A stretch of DNA of 64,000 bases from an uncultured Bacilli bacterium (GCA_934162665.1 CAKPJN010000003.1:59971-123970), one strand, 5' to 3'; counted from the first letter of the stretch, positions 52,449-61,664 are shown. The notes: generated by a model from the sequence alone, not told the origin. Numbers and translations: made by a program.

Positions 52449-52477
52449 TTGTAAAATAAGCTGTTTTATGTTATTAT
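52449..52477 (+). promoter_or_regulatory. Promoter of the predicted antitoxin RNA
   Basis: TTGTAA (52449-52454), 17 bases, TATTAT (52472-52477), preceded by TG one base upstream of the hexamer (extended -10). Transcription would start near 52484. Confidence 0.7.
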
Positions 52478-52483
52478 GAATAT

Positions 52484-52603
52484 GTCAAGGGAACTTGCAT
52501 AAAATAAAAAAAGGGAAATACTTAACTTTTGCGAGTTGAGTACTTACCTTAATTAATGGTTAAAGTACTTAATCTTTATTAGCAGATTGAGTACTATTTT
52601 TTT
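52484..52603 (+). ncRNA. Predicted antisense (type I antitoxin) RNA
   Basis: About 120 bases on the plus strand with no open frame. It has three hairpins: CAAG-GGAA-CTTG at 52486-52497, then AAATACTTAAC/GTTGAGTACTT at 52516-52545, and a terminator AGTACTTAATCT/AGATTGAGTACT at 52564-52595 followed by T7. The 3' end overlaps the last codons and the 3' leader of the minus-strand toxin message by about 100 bases. This convergent overlap is the arrangement of known type I antitoxins such as RatA of txpA. Prediction only; no Rfam family assigned. Confidence 0.65.
52505..52548 (-). terminator. Terminator of the toxin message
   Basis: On the minus strand AAGTACTCAAC pairs with GTTAAGTATTT (one mismatch, one wobble), followed by CCCTTTTTTT. 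Confidence 0.6.
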
Positions 52604-52683
52604 ATACATAGAATCATTAAAGAGACTATTAATAAAATGATAATTAATATTAGAAATGAGATTAGTAAATCTTTTTTCTTCAT
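52594..52683 (-). CDS. Candidate type I toxin, 29-residue hydrophobic peptide
   Basis: MKKKDLLISFLILIIILLIV and nine more residues, ending CIKK: two to three basic residues, one membrane helix (about 6-26), and a basic tail. This is the size and shape of type I membrane toxins. AAGGGG lies ten bases upstream of the ATG at 52683, partly held in a CTTTC-ATATC-GAAAG stem. The stop codon lies inside the predicted antisense RNA terminator. A promoter lies upstream at 52751-52780. No close homologue is known to me. Confidence 0.65.
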   Translation of the reverse strand: MKKKDLLISFLILIIILLIVSLMILCIKK

Positions 52684-52713
52684 AAATATCAAGCCCCTTT
52701 CGATATGAAAGTT

Positions 52714-52740
52714 GGCAAGTACTCAACAGTTAGTATTTCC
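52714..52740 (-). repeat. Inverted copy of 52514-52548 (toxin 5' leader)
   Basis: The toxin leader sequence GGAAATACTAAC...GTTGAGTACTTGCC can pair with the 3' region of the same message (52514-52548), about 12 plus 14 pairs with one bulge and one wobble. This gives a closed 5'-3' fold. Confidence 0.75.
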
Positions 52741-52750
52741 TAATAAAAGT

Positions 52751-52780
52751 ATAATATAAATTATTTTATAAAACAATCAA
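52751..52780 (-). promoter_or_regulatory. Promoter of the toxin message
   Basis: TTGATT (52780-52775), 18 bases, TATTAT (52756-52751). The start site near 52744 puts the complementary GGAAATACT at the extreme 5' end of the RNA. Confidence 0.55.
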
Positions 52781-52783
52781 ACA

Positions 52784-52809
52784 AAAAGGTAAATCAGCAT
52801 TTACCTTTT
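52784..52809 (-). terminator. Terminator after obg
   Basis: AAAAGGTAAAT with its perfect complement around a four-base loop, followed by TTTTTGTTT on the minus strand. Between it and the obg stop lies another hairpin, CATTATCA/TGATAATG near 52858-52886, without a T run. Confidence 0.75.
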
Positions 52810-52910
52810 ATAATATTATAATTTACAATTTATTTGTGTAATTTCATCTTTTGAATCATTATCATTTTGTTAGTTTTGATAATGTTTCCATATTTTTCTA
52901 CTTATAAGTT

Positions 52911-54188
52911 TTAATCTTTATAATCAAAATAGAAATCTAATATTCTTACTTGATCTCCTTCTACTGCGCCAAGTTTTCCTAATTGATCATCTATTCCCAT
53001 CTTTCTTAGTTTTTTTGCAAATCTATAAATTGCTTCATCTGATGTGAATTTTGTCATCTTAAATATTCTTTCTATTTCTTTACCAGAAATCACCCAAGTA
53101 CCATCATCATCTCTAGTTATTGTAAATGGTTCTTCTTTTTTGAATTTATATAAAATATGATTTTCTATTTCATCATCTTCATATAATGGTGTATTTTCTG
53201 TTTTATCTAATATATCAGCAAGATGGTCAACTACTACTTGTAATCCGTTATTAGTTGCGGCACTTACTTCAAATATTTCTACATCTTTTACTTTTTTCTT
53301 AAATTCTTCTAGATTTTCCTTTGAACCAGACACATCCATCTTATTTGCGATAATAATCATTGGTTTCTTCATAAGTTTTTTATTAAATTCTTCTAACTCT
53401 TTATTAATCAAAATATAATCTTCATAAGGATCACGACCTTCTTCTCTACTCATATCAATAACATGCGCAATTACTTTTGTTCTTTCAATATGTCTTAAGA
53501 ATTTGTCTCCAAGTCCTTCTCCATGAGATGCACCTTCTATAAGTCCTGGTAAATCTGCCATTACGAAACTTCTACCATCAGTTGCTTTTACTACTCCAAG
53601 GTTTGGAGTTAATGTTGTGAAGTGATAAGCAGCAATTTTTGGTTTAGAACGTGATACACAAGAAATAATAGTACTTTTTCCAACACTAGGTAGACCTACT
53701 AGGCCAACATCAGCTAACATCTTAACTTCTACTTTTAAAGTCTTCTTTTCTCCTTCTTCTCCATTTTCTGAGTAGTTAGGGGCTGTATTAGCTTGAGTTT
53801 TAAAGGCTGTATTACCTCTACCACCTCTACCACCTTTGGCAATTATTTCCTCTTGATCTTTTTTGTTTAAATCAGCTATAACTAAGCCAGTTTCTAAATC
53901 TGTTACTACTGTACCTAAAGGGACTTTAACAATTAAGGCTTCTGCACCTTTACCATGTTGGTTTTTACCACGGCCATTTTCTCCCTTTTTTCCTTTAATA
54001 GTTTTTTGATATCTTAAATCAAGAAGTGTATGTAGTCCTTCATCTACCTTAAAAATGATATCTGAACCATGACCACCATTTCCTCCGTATGGTCCACCCA
54101 TTGAAATATATTTTTCACGTCTAAAGGCAGTACAACCATCTCCACCATTACCAGCTTCTACTTTTATTTCTACTTCATCTACAAACAT
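52911..54188 (-). CDS. obg: GTPase Obg
   Basis: 425 residues. A glycine-rich N-terminal fold (MFVDEVEIKVEAGNGGDGCTAFRREKY...GGPYGGNGGHG), then the G domain (G1 GLPSVGKST, G3 ADLPGLIEGA, G4 NKMD, G5 SAATN), and a C-terminal OCT domain. It acts in 50S assembly and stress/sporulation control. The ATG at 54188 has AGAGG eight bases upstream; upstream codons in the same frame lie in the preceding gene. Confidence 0.98.
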   Translation of the reverse strand: MFVDEVEIKVEAGNGGDGCTAFRREKYISMGGPYGGNGGHGSDIIFKVDEGLHTLLDLRYQKTIKGKKGENGRGKNQHGKGAEALIVKVPLGTVVTDLETGLVIADLNKKDQEEIIAKGGRGGRGNTAFKTQANTAPNYSENGEEGEKKTLKVEVKMLADVGLVGLPSVGKSTIISCVSRSKPKIAAYHFTTLTPNLGVVKATDGRSFVMADLPGLIEGASHGEGLGDKFLRHIERTKVIAHVIDMSREEGRDPYEDYILINKELEEFNKKLMKKPMIIIANKMDVSGSKENLEEFKKKVKDVEIFEVSAATNNGLQVVVDHLADILDKTENTPLYEDDEIENHILYKFKKEEPFTITRDDDGTWVISGKEIERIFKMTKFTSDEAIYRFAKKLRKMGIDDQLGKLGAVEGDQVRILDFYFDYKD

Positions 54189-54192
54189 ATTT

Positions 54193-54927
54193 TCAACCTC
54201 TTTTCTTGGTATATACTTTATTTGATATAATATCATCAATTAATTGACTAACATTATCATACAATCCTAGGCTAACTGTTTTTAATATTTCTTCACTATT
54301 TTTCATTGCATAACCGTTAAAACTTTCTAACATTTCTAAATCATTATAATGATCTCCTATAGAAAATATATTATCATGAGATATATTTTCTATAGTCGCA
54401 ATATCAATGCCAGCATTCCTTTTAGTAATATCTTTTTTGGTAATAATTAATAACTTATCTATACCAAAATCTATAAATTTCATTTTTAAATTTTGATAAT
54501 TTAAAATTTCTTTTTTAACGATATTTACTAATAGCTCTATTTTATCATATTTTGTAACATCATAATAGCATTCAATTATATTATTTTTATTATTTATATT
54601 TTCTTCTTTTAGAATAGTCATTTCTATATCAATTTGACTATCTATTTTTTCTTTCAACTCATTACAAATATTTTCATTTAACAAATAGCTTTTTAATAAT
54701 TTATCAGTATTATCATACAACATACTTCCATCTACACAACTTAAATAGTCATAGGGAATATTATACTTATCTATTTCCTCTTTAATTCTTTCATAACTTC
54801 TTCCTGTTACAATGGCAAATTTAAAGTTATGATTTTGAAACCTTTTTATTGCCTCTATATTAAGTCTTAAATCATTTATAGTTGTATATAGTGTTTGATC
54901 ATAATCTGACATTAATAATTTTTTCAA
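54193..54927 (-). CDS. Cof-type HAD hydrolase
   Basis: 244 residues. Motif I LLMSDYDQTLYTT, motif II FAIVTGRSYERIK, Lys in the KRNAGIDI region, and motif IV FSIGDHYNDLEMLESFNGYAMKNS, the IIB/Cof subfamily layout with a C2 cap. Likely substrates are sugar phosphates or nucleotides such as FMN, but none can be chosen. It lies 4 bases before obg and after a gap with the rpmA terminator. Confidence 0.85.
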   Translation of the reverse strand: MKKLLMSDYDQTLYTTINDLRLNIEAIKRFQNHNFKFAIVTGRSYERIKEEIDKYNIPYDYLSCVDGSMLYDNTDKLLKSYLLNENICNELKEKIDSQIDIEMTILKEENINNKNNIIECYYDVTKYDKIELLVNIVKKEILNYQNLKMKFIDFGIDKLLIITKKDITKRNAGIDIATIENISHDNIFSIGDHYNDLEMLESFNGYAMKNSEEILKTVSLGLYDNVSQLIDDIISNKVYTKKRG

Positions 54928-55006
54928 GTTTTACCCTCCATACTTTTATACTATATATGTTCTATATATTTATATGAAAGGGCTTTTATCACTTAAAACT
55001 AAAAAA

Positions 55007-55029
55007 AAGACAATTTAATTAATTGCCTT
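55007..55029 (-). terminator. Terminator of the rplU-prp-rpmA operon
   Basis: AAGGCAATT pairs with AATTGTCTT (one G-T) on the minus strand and runs into eight T; it overlaps the end of rpmA. Confidence 0.75.
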
Positions 55030-55031
55030 CA

Positions 55032-55322
55032 TTATTTATCTTGTGGATAAACAGAAACTTGTTTCTTGTCTTTCCCTAAACGTTCAAATCTAACTACACC
55101 ATCTACTGTTGAATATAATGTATCATCATTTCCACGTCTTACATTAGTACCTGGAAATATTTTTGTACCACGTTGACGATATATAATAGATCCTGCTGTT
55201 ATAAATTCTCCATCGGCAGCTTTTGCGCCAAGTCTACGTCCTGCAGAATCACGACCATTAGATGTTGAACCTTGTCCTTTATGATGGGCAAATAATTGGA
55301 TATCTAATTTTAAAAACTTCAT
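55032..55322 (-). CDS. rpmA: Ribosomal protein L27 with cleavable N-terminal extension
   Basis: 96 residues. The mature part AHHKGQGSTSNGRDSAGRRLGAK is canonical L27, whose N-terminus reaches the peptidyl-transferase centre. It is preceded by MKFLKLDIQLF, the Firmicute extension removed by the Prp protease between F and A. That protease is encoded immediately upstream. L27 is the reference for the L32 observation in this window. Confidence 0.97.
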   Translation of the reverse strand: MKFLKLDIQLFAHHKGQGSTSNGRDSAGRRLGAKAADGEFITAGSIIYRQRGTKIFPGTNVRRGNDDTLYSTVDGVVRFERLGKDKKQVSVYPQDK

Positions 55323-55333
55323 AATTCTCCTCC

Positions 55334-55636
55334 TTACTTAACTTCTATATTTGTTGGATAATTGTTTTCTAACTCTTTTAAAAGACTGATCATATTTCCT
55401 ATTAGAATTTGGGTTGTTGTATCAAAACTTTTAATATCAATACTTAATCCTTTATTACTAACTAGGTAACTTAGACTTCCCTTTTCTAAAGCTAGGATGC
55501 CATTTATAGTTGTTGTTACAATAGAACTTGCTGCTGCACAGACAATATCTTTTCCATAATCATCATACATAGCGTGACCTAAAATTGTAACTTTTGTATA
55601 TTTAGCATTCTTTTTTTCTACTTTTACTTTAATCAT
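55334..55636 (-). CDS. prp: Ribosomal-processing cysteine protease Prp
   Basis: 100 residues. The catalytic His is in LGHAMYDDYGKD (His21) and the Cys in DIVCAAASS (Cys33). This matches the Prp (YsxB) family that trims L27 in Bacillota, where it is essential in S. aureus. It lies between rplU and rpmA in the classic order, 11 bases upstream of rpmA. Confidence 0.95.
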   Translation of the reverse strand: MIKVKVEKKNAKYTKVTILGHAMYDDYGKDIVCAAASSIVTTTINGILALEKGSLSYLVSNKGLSIDIKSFDTTTQILIGNMISLLKELENNYPTNIEVK

Positions 55637-55640
55637 TTAA

Positions 55641-55943
55641 TTAACCATTAATTTTAGTAATTTTAATTTTTGTATAAGGTTGTCTATGACCTTGTTTTTT
55701 ACGATTAGATCTATCTTTACTTTTATATTTGAAAACTTTAATTTTCTTTTGTTTACCATTTTTGATAACTTCACCTAAAACAGTAACATTTGTAAGATAA
55801 GGACTACCTACTTTGCTATCAAGCATTAAAACTTGATCAAAACTTACTACATCTCCTGCATTAGCGTCTAATTTTTCAACGAAAATTTCAGAACCTTCAG
55901 TAACATAGTATTGTTTTCCACCAACTTTAATTACAGCGTTCAT
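55641..55943 (-). CDS. rplU: Ribosomal protein L21
   Basis: 100 residues. NAVIKVGGKQYYVTEGSEIFVEKLDANAGDVVSFDQVLML, then KIKVFKYKSKDRSNRKKQGHRQPYTKIKI, is typical L21. It is the first gene after the L21 leader. No C-terminal extension, unlike S2 and L20 here. Confidence 0.97.
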   Translation of the reverse strand: MNAVIKVGGKQYYVTEGSEIFVEKLDANAGDVVSFDQVLMLDSKVGSPYLTNVTVLGEVIKNGKQKKIKVFKYKSKDRSNRKKQGHRQPYTKIKITKING

Positions 55944-56039
55944 TAATATACCTCCTTTATTTCATCTTAAGACTCGCTTTTAAGGTACAAGAATCTTGTT
56001 TTTACCTTTTCAATGCGGTTTGAGCATGAGGCGTCAAAC
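55944..56039 (-). promoter_or_regulatory. L21-type leader RNA
   Basis: On the minus strand the leader contains GCATTGAAAAGGTA...TACCTTAAAAGCGAGTCTTAAGATGA, closely resembling the Rfam L21 leader found upstream of rplU in Bacilli. AAGGTA and TACCTT can pair. It probably lets the operon sense an excess of L21 or related protein. Confidence 0.8.
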
Positions 56040-56045
56040 AGTTAG

Positions 56046-56074
56046 ATTGTATCATAAATATTTTATCATGTCAA
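56046..56074 (-). promoter_or_regulatory. Promoter of the rplU operon
   Basis: TTGACA (56074-56069), 17 bases, TACAAT (56051-56046). Confidence 0.85.
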
Positions 56075-56151
56075 CTTCTTGTATACGGCTGTTTTTACAG
56101 CTTCTACTCTAGATTGATAAATGATGCTAAGTTAATGTTTAACACAAATAA

Positions 56152-56176
56152 AAAATACTAAAAATATTAGTATTTT
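56152..56176 (-). terminator. Terminator of addB-addA
   Basis: AAAATACTA with its complement and a seven-base loop, then TTTTTTATT; it touches the addA stop codon. Confidence 0.7.
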
Positions 56177-59100
56177 ATATGACTTGTTTCCAGTTGGATT
56201 CAATTATTGAATATAAATAACTAGTAACTTTCTTTTTAGTTTTAGTTTGAATTACTTTTTTATAACCATTTAATTGTTTTTCATAATTTTGATCATCTAT
56301 ATTTTTTAATTTATAATCGACTATTATTATTTCATTACTATTTTCTATCATTAAATCTATAATTCCATGTAATTGATTATTATCTTCTTGATAGATAAAT
56401 TCATATTCTTTATAAAACTTAGATGAAAGATTGTCTTTTATTAAGTTACTTTCTAAAAATAATTTTATTTTATCTTTTAAGGCTTCTTCTATATCTAAGT
56501 TATCAATATCAGGGTTAGTAAAGTTTAATTCTTCTAATATCTTATGAACTTTAGTACCAAATTCTAGTAATTCTAATTCCTCTTTCTTTATTAGATGTAT
56601 ATCACTTTTAGAGTATCTAGCTTCTTCTATATATTCAGTTTCTAAATCTAATTCAGATACAGATAAGCTATCTATATCTAATTTTAAATTATCTATATCA
56701 TTTGTTTCTTTTATATTTATATAGTCTTTTGTATATATACTTTCATCACTAGGTATAACATATGGTAAGAGAATACTATATATACTTTTAATTATCGAAA
56801 AGAATGAATTATATTTATATCTTTCATATGTTGGGACTAAATCTTTTACTTCTTGTTCTTCTTCTATTTCTGGCATTACGAAAATCATTTTTTCTTTCGC
56901 TCTAGTCATAGCAACATATAATAGTCTTATTTTTTCTGATATTTCTTCTTTCTTGGTATTAATTTTAAGTAATGTTTTACAAATAGTATTCTTATACATT
57001 TCATCTACTTGTGGAAGTACTATTCCATATTTATTATCATATATTATTTTTTCTCTTAATTCATTTAGATTAAATCTATTAGTAAGTCCAGCAAAGTAAC
57101 ATATTGGAAACTCTAATCCTTTAGATTTATGAATAGTCATTATCTTGCAGCTGTTAGAACTAGTATTATTTATAGAAAACTTTAAATCATAATCATTATC
57201 AAAGATAAAGTCTAAGTAATCTAGGAAGTCATATATGGTATTACCTGATATTTCAAAGTCCTTAATTAAGTTATAAAAATACTCACATCTAATTCTACTT
57301 GCTTTAATATTACCAATTAATAACAATTTTTCTTCGTAATCAAATTCTTCTATCATTTTATAAAAGAATTCACTACTACTTGTTATATCTAAATAAGTAG
57401 ATAGTTCTAGACATTTTTTATATAAAGTACTCTCTTTAAAATTATTATTTATAAAGTAAGTAAATATATCATTATCAGGTATTTGATATAGGAAACTTCT
57501 TGATACTGATACAAAACTATATTTAAAGGTATCACTAAGATCATTGTTTTTTATACAAATAATTAGTCTTAATAAATTTTTAATTACTAAAATGTCATCA
57601 TCTTTTCTTAAAGCTTCATCCTTCATAATAGATATTGGTATTTGTAGGTATTCAAATATCTTTTTATATAGATTAAAACTAGTACTTTTGTCTATTAAAA
57701 TAACAAAGTCAGAATATTCTATATCTCTTAAAACTCCTGTATCTTTATCAAATATTTGATATTTATTTTCTACTTTTTCTTTAATATCATTTCCTATTAT
57801 AAATATTTCTTTTTCTTCTTTTGTTATGTTAGAAGTTTTATCTAGTTTATAAGTTATAACATCTAAATCATAATTTTGAGTGGTTTTTCCTTCTTCTAGA
57901 TAACTATTATTACCAAATACCATTCTATGTGATTTTTTATAATCTGCGCCACCTATTTCATCATCCATGAATAAATCAAATAAACTATTAATATTAGAAA
58001 GAACTTCTAGTCTAGATCTAAAATTTTTATTTAAGTCTATTTTTATTCCTTTTTCTGTATCTCTATATAAATCATATTTATTTTTAAATATATAGGGATT
58101 TGCATTTCTAAAACGATAGATTGATTGTTTGATATCCCCTACCATGTAGACATTATTATTAGAAATAAGGGAGATGAATTCTTCTTGAGTATCCGATGTA
58201 TCTTGATATTCATCAACTAATATTTCATTAAAGTTATTAGTCAATTCTTCTCTTATATCTTTGTCTTCAGTAACTACTTTTATCGCAAGATGAGCTATAT
58301 CATTAAAATTAAACACTTCTTCTTGAAATTTATAAGTAGTAAGTCTTTTGTCTAATTCTTTTATAATATTTATTATTTCTAGTTGGTTATCTTTTGTATT
58401 TAGAATTTCATCTTTCATCATAGAAGTAGAATCATATATACAGAAGGACTTAATTTCTTTAACTATATCTGTTATTATTGATTTGATTTTTTTACCTTCT
58501 TCATCACTCTTAGGTGGAACTCTAACAGGTGTGATTGAATTAATTCCAGTTAGTATTTCTTCATAAGTATTTGCGTTTAATAGTTTAGATAGGCTATCTT
58601 CCATTTTAGTTACAAAAGTTCCATCAAAGTAAGAACTTAGGTCTATTAATAATTTTTTTATATCAGCTATTTTACTTTTTATTTCTAGGATATATTCATC
58701 TATAAAATTATTTATATTTAAATCACTAAAGTAGTTATTAATATAGTTTTCTAAATAGTTTTCTTTATCATATTTTAATTCTAATTTTTGATAAATATTT
58801 AGGATATAGTTTTTTAAGTCTTTATCATCTTTTAAACAGAAATTATTGATTAGTTTTAGAAATTTAGAATCCATTAACATATATTTTTCATCAAGTATTT
58901 CGTTTAATAGTTCTTGTTTTTTTACGTTTATAATTACTTCATCTGTTATTTTTACATTATTAGTAATATTCAATTTGGTATGATATTTTTTTACTATTGA
59001 TAAAGAGAATGAATCAAAAGTGGTAATATAGGCACCATCTATTAATTCTAATTCTTTTTCTAAACCTTTAGTCTTTTTAATAGCTTTTCTAATTCGTTCT

Positions 59101-59291
59101 TTCATTTCAGCAGCTGCGGCATTAGTAAATGTTAATACTAATAACTGATTGATATGGACATTATTTTTTAATTTTCTAATGACTCTTTCAGTTAATACAG
59201 CTGTTTTACCACTTCCAGCTCCAGCAGAGACGATAATATTTTTTCCTTCTAAGTTAATTGCGTCTAGTTGCTCTTTCGTCCAATTAGGCAT
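56175..59291 (-). CDS. addA: AddA helicase-nuclease subunit
   Basis: 1038 residues versus ~1230 in B. subtilis. UvrD/RecB-type helicase: Walker A VSAGAGSGKTAVLTERV, LTFTNAAAAEMKERI, ILVDEYQDTSDTQEEF, GDIKQSIYRFRNA, IMTIHKSKGLEFPICYFAG and LYVAMTRAKEKM. The C-terminal PD-(D/E)XK nuclease has HGIIDLMIE and IIVDYKLKN. With AddB it resects double-strand ends for RecA. The ATG at 59291 has GGAGGTG six bases upstream and overlaps the end of addB. Confidence 0.96.
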   Translation of the reverse strand: MPNWTKEQLDAINLEGKNIIVSAGAGSGKTAVLTERVIRKLKNNVHINQLLVLTFTNAAAAEMKERIRKAIKKTKGLEKELELIDGAYITTFDSFSLSIVKKYHTKLNITNNVKITDEVIINVKKQELLNEILDEKYMLMDSKFLKLINNFCLKDDKDLKNYILNIYQKLELKYDKENYLENYINNYFSDLNINNFIDEYILEIKSKIADIKKLLIDLSSYFDGTFVTKMEDSLSKLLNANTYEEILTGINSITPVRVPPKSDEEGKKIKSIITDIVKEIKSFCIYDSTSMMKDEILNTKDNQLEIINIIKELDKRLTTYKFQEEVFNFNDIAHLAIKVVTEDKDIREELTNNFNEILVDEYQDTSDTQEEFISLISNNNVYMVGDIKQSIYRFRNANPYIFKNKYDLYRDTEKGIKIDLNKNFRSRLEVLSNINSLFDLFMDDEIGGADYKKSHRMVFGNNSYLEEGKTTQNYDLDVITYKLDKTSNITKEEKEIFIIGNDIKEKVENKYQIFDKDTGVLRDIEYSDFVILIDKSTSFNLYKKIFEYLQIPISIMKDEALRKDDDILVIKNLLRLIICIKNNDLSDTFKYSFVSVSRSFLYQIPDNDIFTYFINNNFKESTLYKKCLELSTYLDITSSSEFFYKMIEEFDYEEKLLLIGNIKASRIRCEYFYNLIKDFEISGNTIYDFLDYLDFIFDNDYDLKFSINNTSSNSCKIMTIHKSKGLEFPICYFAGLTNRFNLNELREKIIYDNKYGIVLPQVDEMYKNTICKTLLKINTKKEEISEKIRLLYVAMTRAKEKMIFVMPEIEEEQEVKDLVPTYERYKYNSFFSIIKSIYSILLPYVIPSDESIYTKDYINIKETNDIDNLKLDIDSLSVSELDLETEYIEEARYSKSDIHLIKKEELELLEFGTKVHKILEELNFTNPDIDNLDIEEALKDKIKLFLESNLIKDNLSSKFYKEYEFIYQEDNNQLHGIIDLMIENSNEIIIVDYKLKNIDDQNYEKQLNGYKKVIQTKTKKKVTSYLYSIIESNWKQVI

Positions 59292-61617
59292 TATTATCAC
59301 CTCCTAAAAAATCTAGATTATCTACTTTATCTAAATATTTTATATCACGCTCTTTCATATAACAAAGATCTCTAAAGCTACAGAACTTACATGATATATT
59401 TTCTCCATCATAGTATTTTGGATTAATAAAAAAGTCTCCTTCTATAATTTCATCAGTTTCTTTTGAGATATAATTTTTAGTATATTTTACTAACTCATAT
59501 AGGGTATCATCATTAATAACTTTAGAATATCTTGAGAATCCTTTTTCTTCAGTATAAGCCATACTTTTAATTAATTCACTTTTTTCCATTGTAGAGTCGA
59601 ATCTTTCAATAATAGATGGATCTTCTATTGAATAACCTTGTAGTTTTATTCTTTCTTGTTTTAATAGGCTAATATCTTTTCCTTCATAATTAGGGTAAGG
59701 AAATAATATGTTTTGATAATATATACCTGTAAATATTGGGTTAGCAAATACTTTTGAATAGTGTATTAAATATAAGTAAACAGGTAATTGCATATGTAGT
59801 CCATATTTCATTAATTCTATGTTAGTATCTACTGAGCCACTTTTATAGTCAATTATACTAAAGTAGGTATCTTCTATTTTTTTATAGTACATTATCTTAT
59901 CAATAGTTCCTGTAAATATAACATTTATTTTTTTAGAAAGAGATAAATCTATCTTTTTTTCATATAATGAATCATTATAACCGGTAATTAATTCTTGTTT
60001 ATTTAGTAAATCAATTAATTCTAATAATTCTTTTTTTAGTCTTATAAGAAGTACTTTTTCTTTTAGAGACAATTCTCTTTTTTCTAGGTACTTATTATAT
60101 TCATCTAAAAAATTAAAATTTGTCTTTTTATATAAGGATAATATTTTGTGATACATTTGTCCAATATAGGATTGAAATGTATCAACGAATGGGTCTAGTT
60201 TTAAAATATATTTAATATAATATTTAAATTTACATTCACTATAACTATTAAGTGATGTATATGATAGTCTTAAGTTGTTATCTAAGTAATTTAGATAATT
60301 ATTATTATCTATTTTACTAAAGTGATTTGAGTATGTATTATATGGGATATTATAATGAGTTAGTAGTGTTTTTAGATTATCACTTTTAGTATTATATAAC
60401 TTATATAAATCAAGGGCTTCACCTAACCTAATTTTGTTATACTTATTTGTAAAGGTTAATTTATCTTCTTTAGGTGAAGTTATTTCTAAATTTAAGTCAT
60501 TAATTAGACTTGACTTATAAAAATTTTTAAATGGAGTTTCTAGTTTATATGATAAATATAAATTTTTAATATTAGATAGTACTTTTGTTGTTACTGCTTT
60601 ATTTCTAGTATTTAAGTAATCTGTCTTATATAGTTTTACTTCATCTTTTATTGAGTCATTTATAAAACTTTCATCCTTAACCATTTTTGGTAGTATATCT
60701 TGATTAAAACCTAATACAAATACATACTCATCATCAGCAAATGATTGATTGTATAAATTTTTAATATTTATGGCGTCTTTTATTTTTTTTGATGATAACT
60801 CTGTATTTTTTAATTTGTCAATTAGTATTGTTTTATATAATGGATCATCACTATCTAAAAAGGATAAACTATTTACTATATTTATTAGTTTTTTTGTAAT
60901 TGGTAGTTTAGAAAGATTTGTTAAGTCTAATTCATTAGTTAATAGATAGTCCTTTACTATTTTTGTAGAATATAGAGAATAATTCATATCTATATTTATT
61001 GGTATATTATAGTATGAAAAAATTTTCTTTAATGAATAATTATAATCGGTTGTGATATTTGTTAAAAATATTTTGTTTAATGGAATATTATTTTTTATGA
61101 GATCAATTATTTCTAGACAAACACCATTAATTTCTTCTTCCATGGTTTTATATTCTATAATGGATTTTAATTCATACTTTGTTTCTAATTCTATCTTATT
61201 ATTTAATATTTCATCTAAATATTTTTCTAATTTATAATAATTTTTTATGATAATAGTTTTTTTCTCTAAGTATTTTTTAAATGAAGGATTAAAATACAAG
61301 AGATTATTTTCTATTAATTCTTGTTTTATACTTTTTAAAAATTGCAATTTAGTACTTTTATAATTTTTAGCAATATCAATTGGATATAAATTATTTAGAT
61401 ATACTTTACACACATCTATATTGTAAGAGTATTTTTTCATTAGATAATATATTGCTTTTTCATCATAAGAAAAAAAATAATTGGATTTGAATTCTTCAAT
61501 AGTCATAAATTTTATGTCATAAATACTATTTTCTTCTTTTAACCTATTTAGTATTTTCATTTTTTCATCAGTTGGACATATTATTAGTAACTCTTTATCT
61601 TTATATTGTTCTTGCAT
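59284..61617 (-). CDS. addB: AddB-like nuclease subunit, shortened
   Basis: 777 residues versus ~1160 in B. subtilis. The N-terminus (LLIICPTDEKMKILNRL) shows no Walker A, and the helicase-like part is reduced. The C-terminal nuclease is complete, with FTGTIDKIMYY, SIIDYKSGSVDTN and the iron-sulfur cysteines SECKFKYYIKY and SCKFCSFRDLCYM. The ATG at 61617 has GGTGAT upstream. It overlaps addA, so the pair is co-translated. Confidence 0.88.
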   Translation of the reverse strand: MQEQYKDKELLIICPTDEKMKILNRLKEENSIYDIKFMTIEEFKSNYFFSYDEKAIYYLMKKYSYNIDVCKVYLNNLYPIDIAKNYKSTKLQFLKSIKQELIENNLLYFNPSFKKYLEKKTIIIKNYYKLEKYLDEILNNKIELETKYELKSIIEYKTMEEEINGVCLEIIDLIKNNIPLNKIFLTNITTDYNYSLKKIFSYYNIPINIDMNYSLYSTKIVKDYLLTNELDLTNLSKLPITKKLINIVNSLSFLDSDDPLYKTILIDKLKNTELSSKKIKDAINIKNLYNQSFADDEYVFVLGFNQDILPKMVKDESFINDSIKDEVKLYKTDYLNTRNKAVTTKVLSNIKNLYLSYKLETPFKNFYKSSLINDLNLEITSPKEDKLTFTNKYNKIRLGEALDLYKLYNTKSDNLKTLLTHYNIPYNTYSNHFSKIDNNNYLNYLDNNLRLSYTSLNSYSECKFKYYIKYILKLDPFVDTFQSYIGQMYHKILSLYKKTNFNFLDEYNKYLEKRELSLKEKVLLIRLKKELLELIDLLNKQELITGYNDSLYEKKIDLSLSKKINVIFTGTIDKIMYYKKIEDTYFSIIDYKSGSVDTNIELMKYGLHMQLPVYLYLIHYSKVFANPIFTGIYYQNILFPYPNYEGKDISLLKQERIKLQGYSIEDPSIIERFDSTMEKSELIKSMAYTEEKGFSRYSKVINDDTLYELVKYTKNYISKETDEIIEGDFFINPKYYDGENISCKFCSFRDLCYMKERDIKYLDKVDNLDFLGGDNNA

Positions 61618-61635
61618 ATAATCACCACTATATTT

Positions 61636-61664
61636 ATTATATACGTTTATTGTTACAAGAGCAA
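61636..61664 (-). promoter_or_regulatory. Promoter of addB-addA
   Basis: TTGCTC (61664-61659), 17 bases, TATAAT (61641-61636). Confidence 0.6.

Noticed and set aside
52514..52740. The repeats around the toxin candidate as a miniature transposable element
   Set aside because: No flanking target duplication and no second copy seen in the window. Promoters, terminators and a ribosome site fit a toxin-antitoxin better, though a mobile origin is not excluded.
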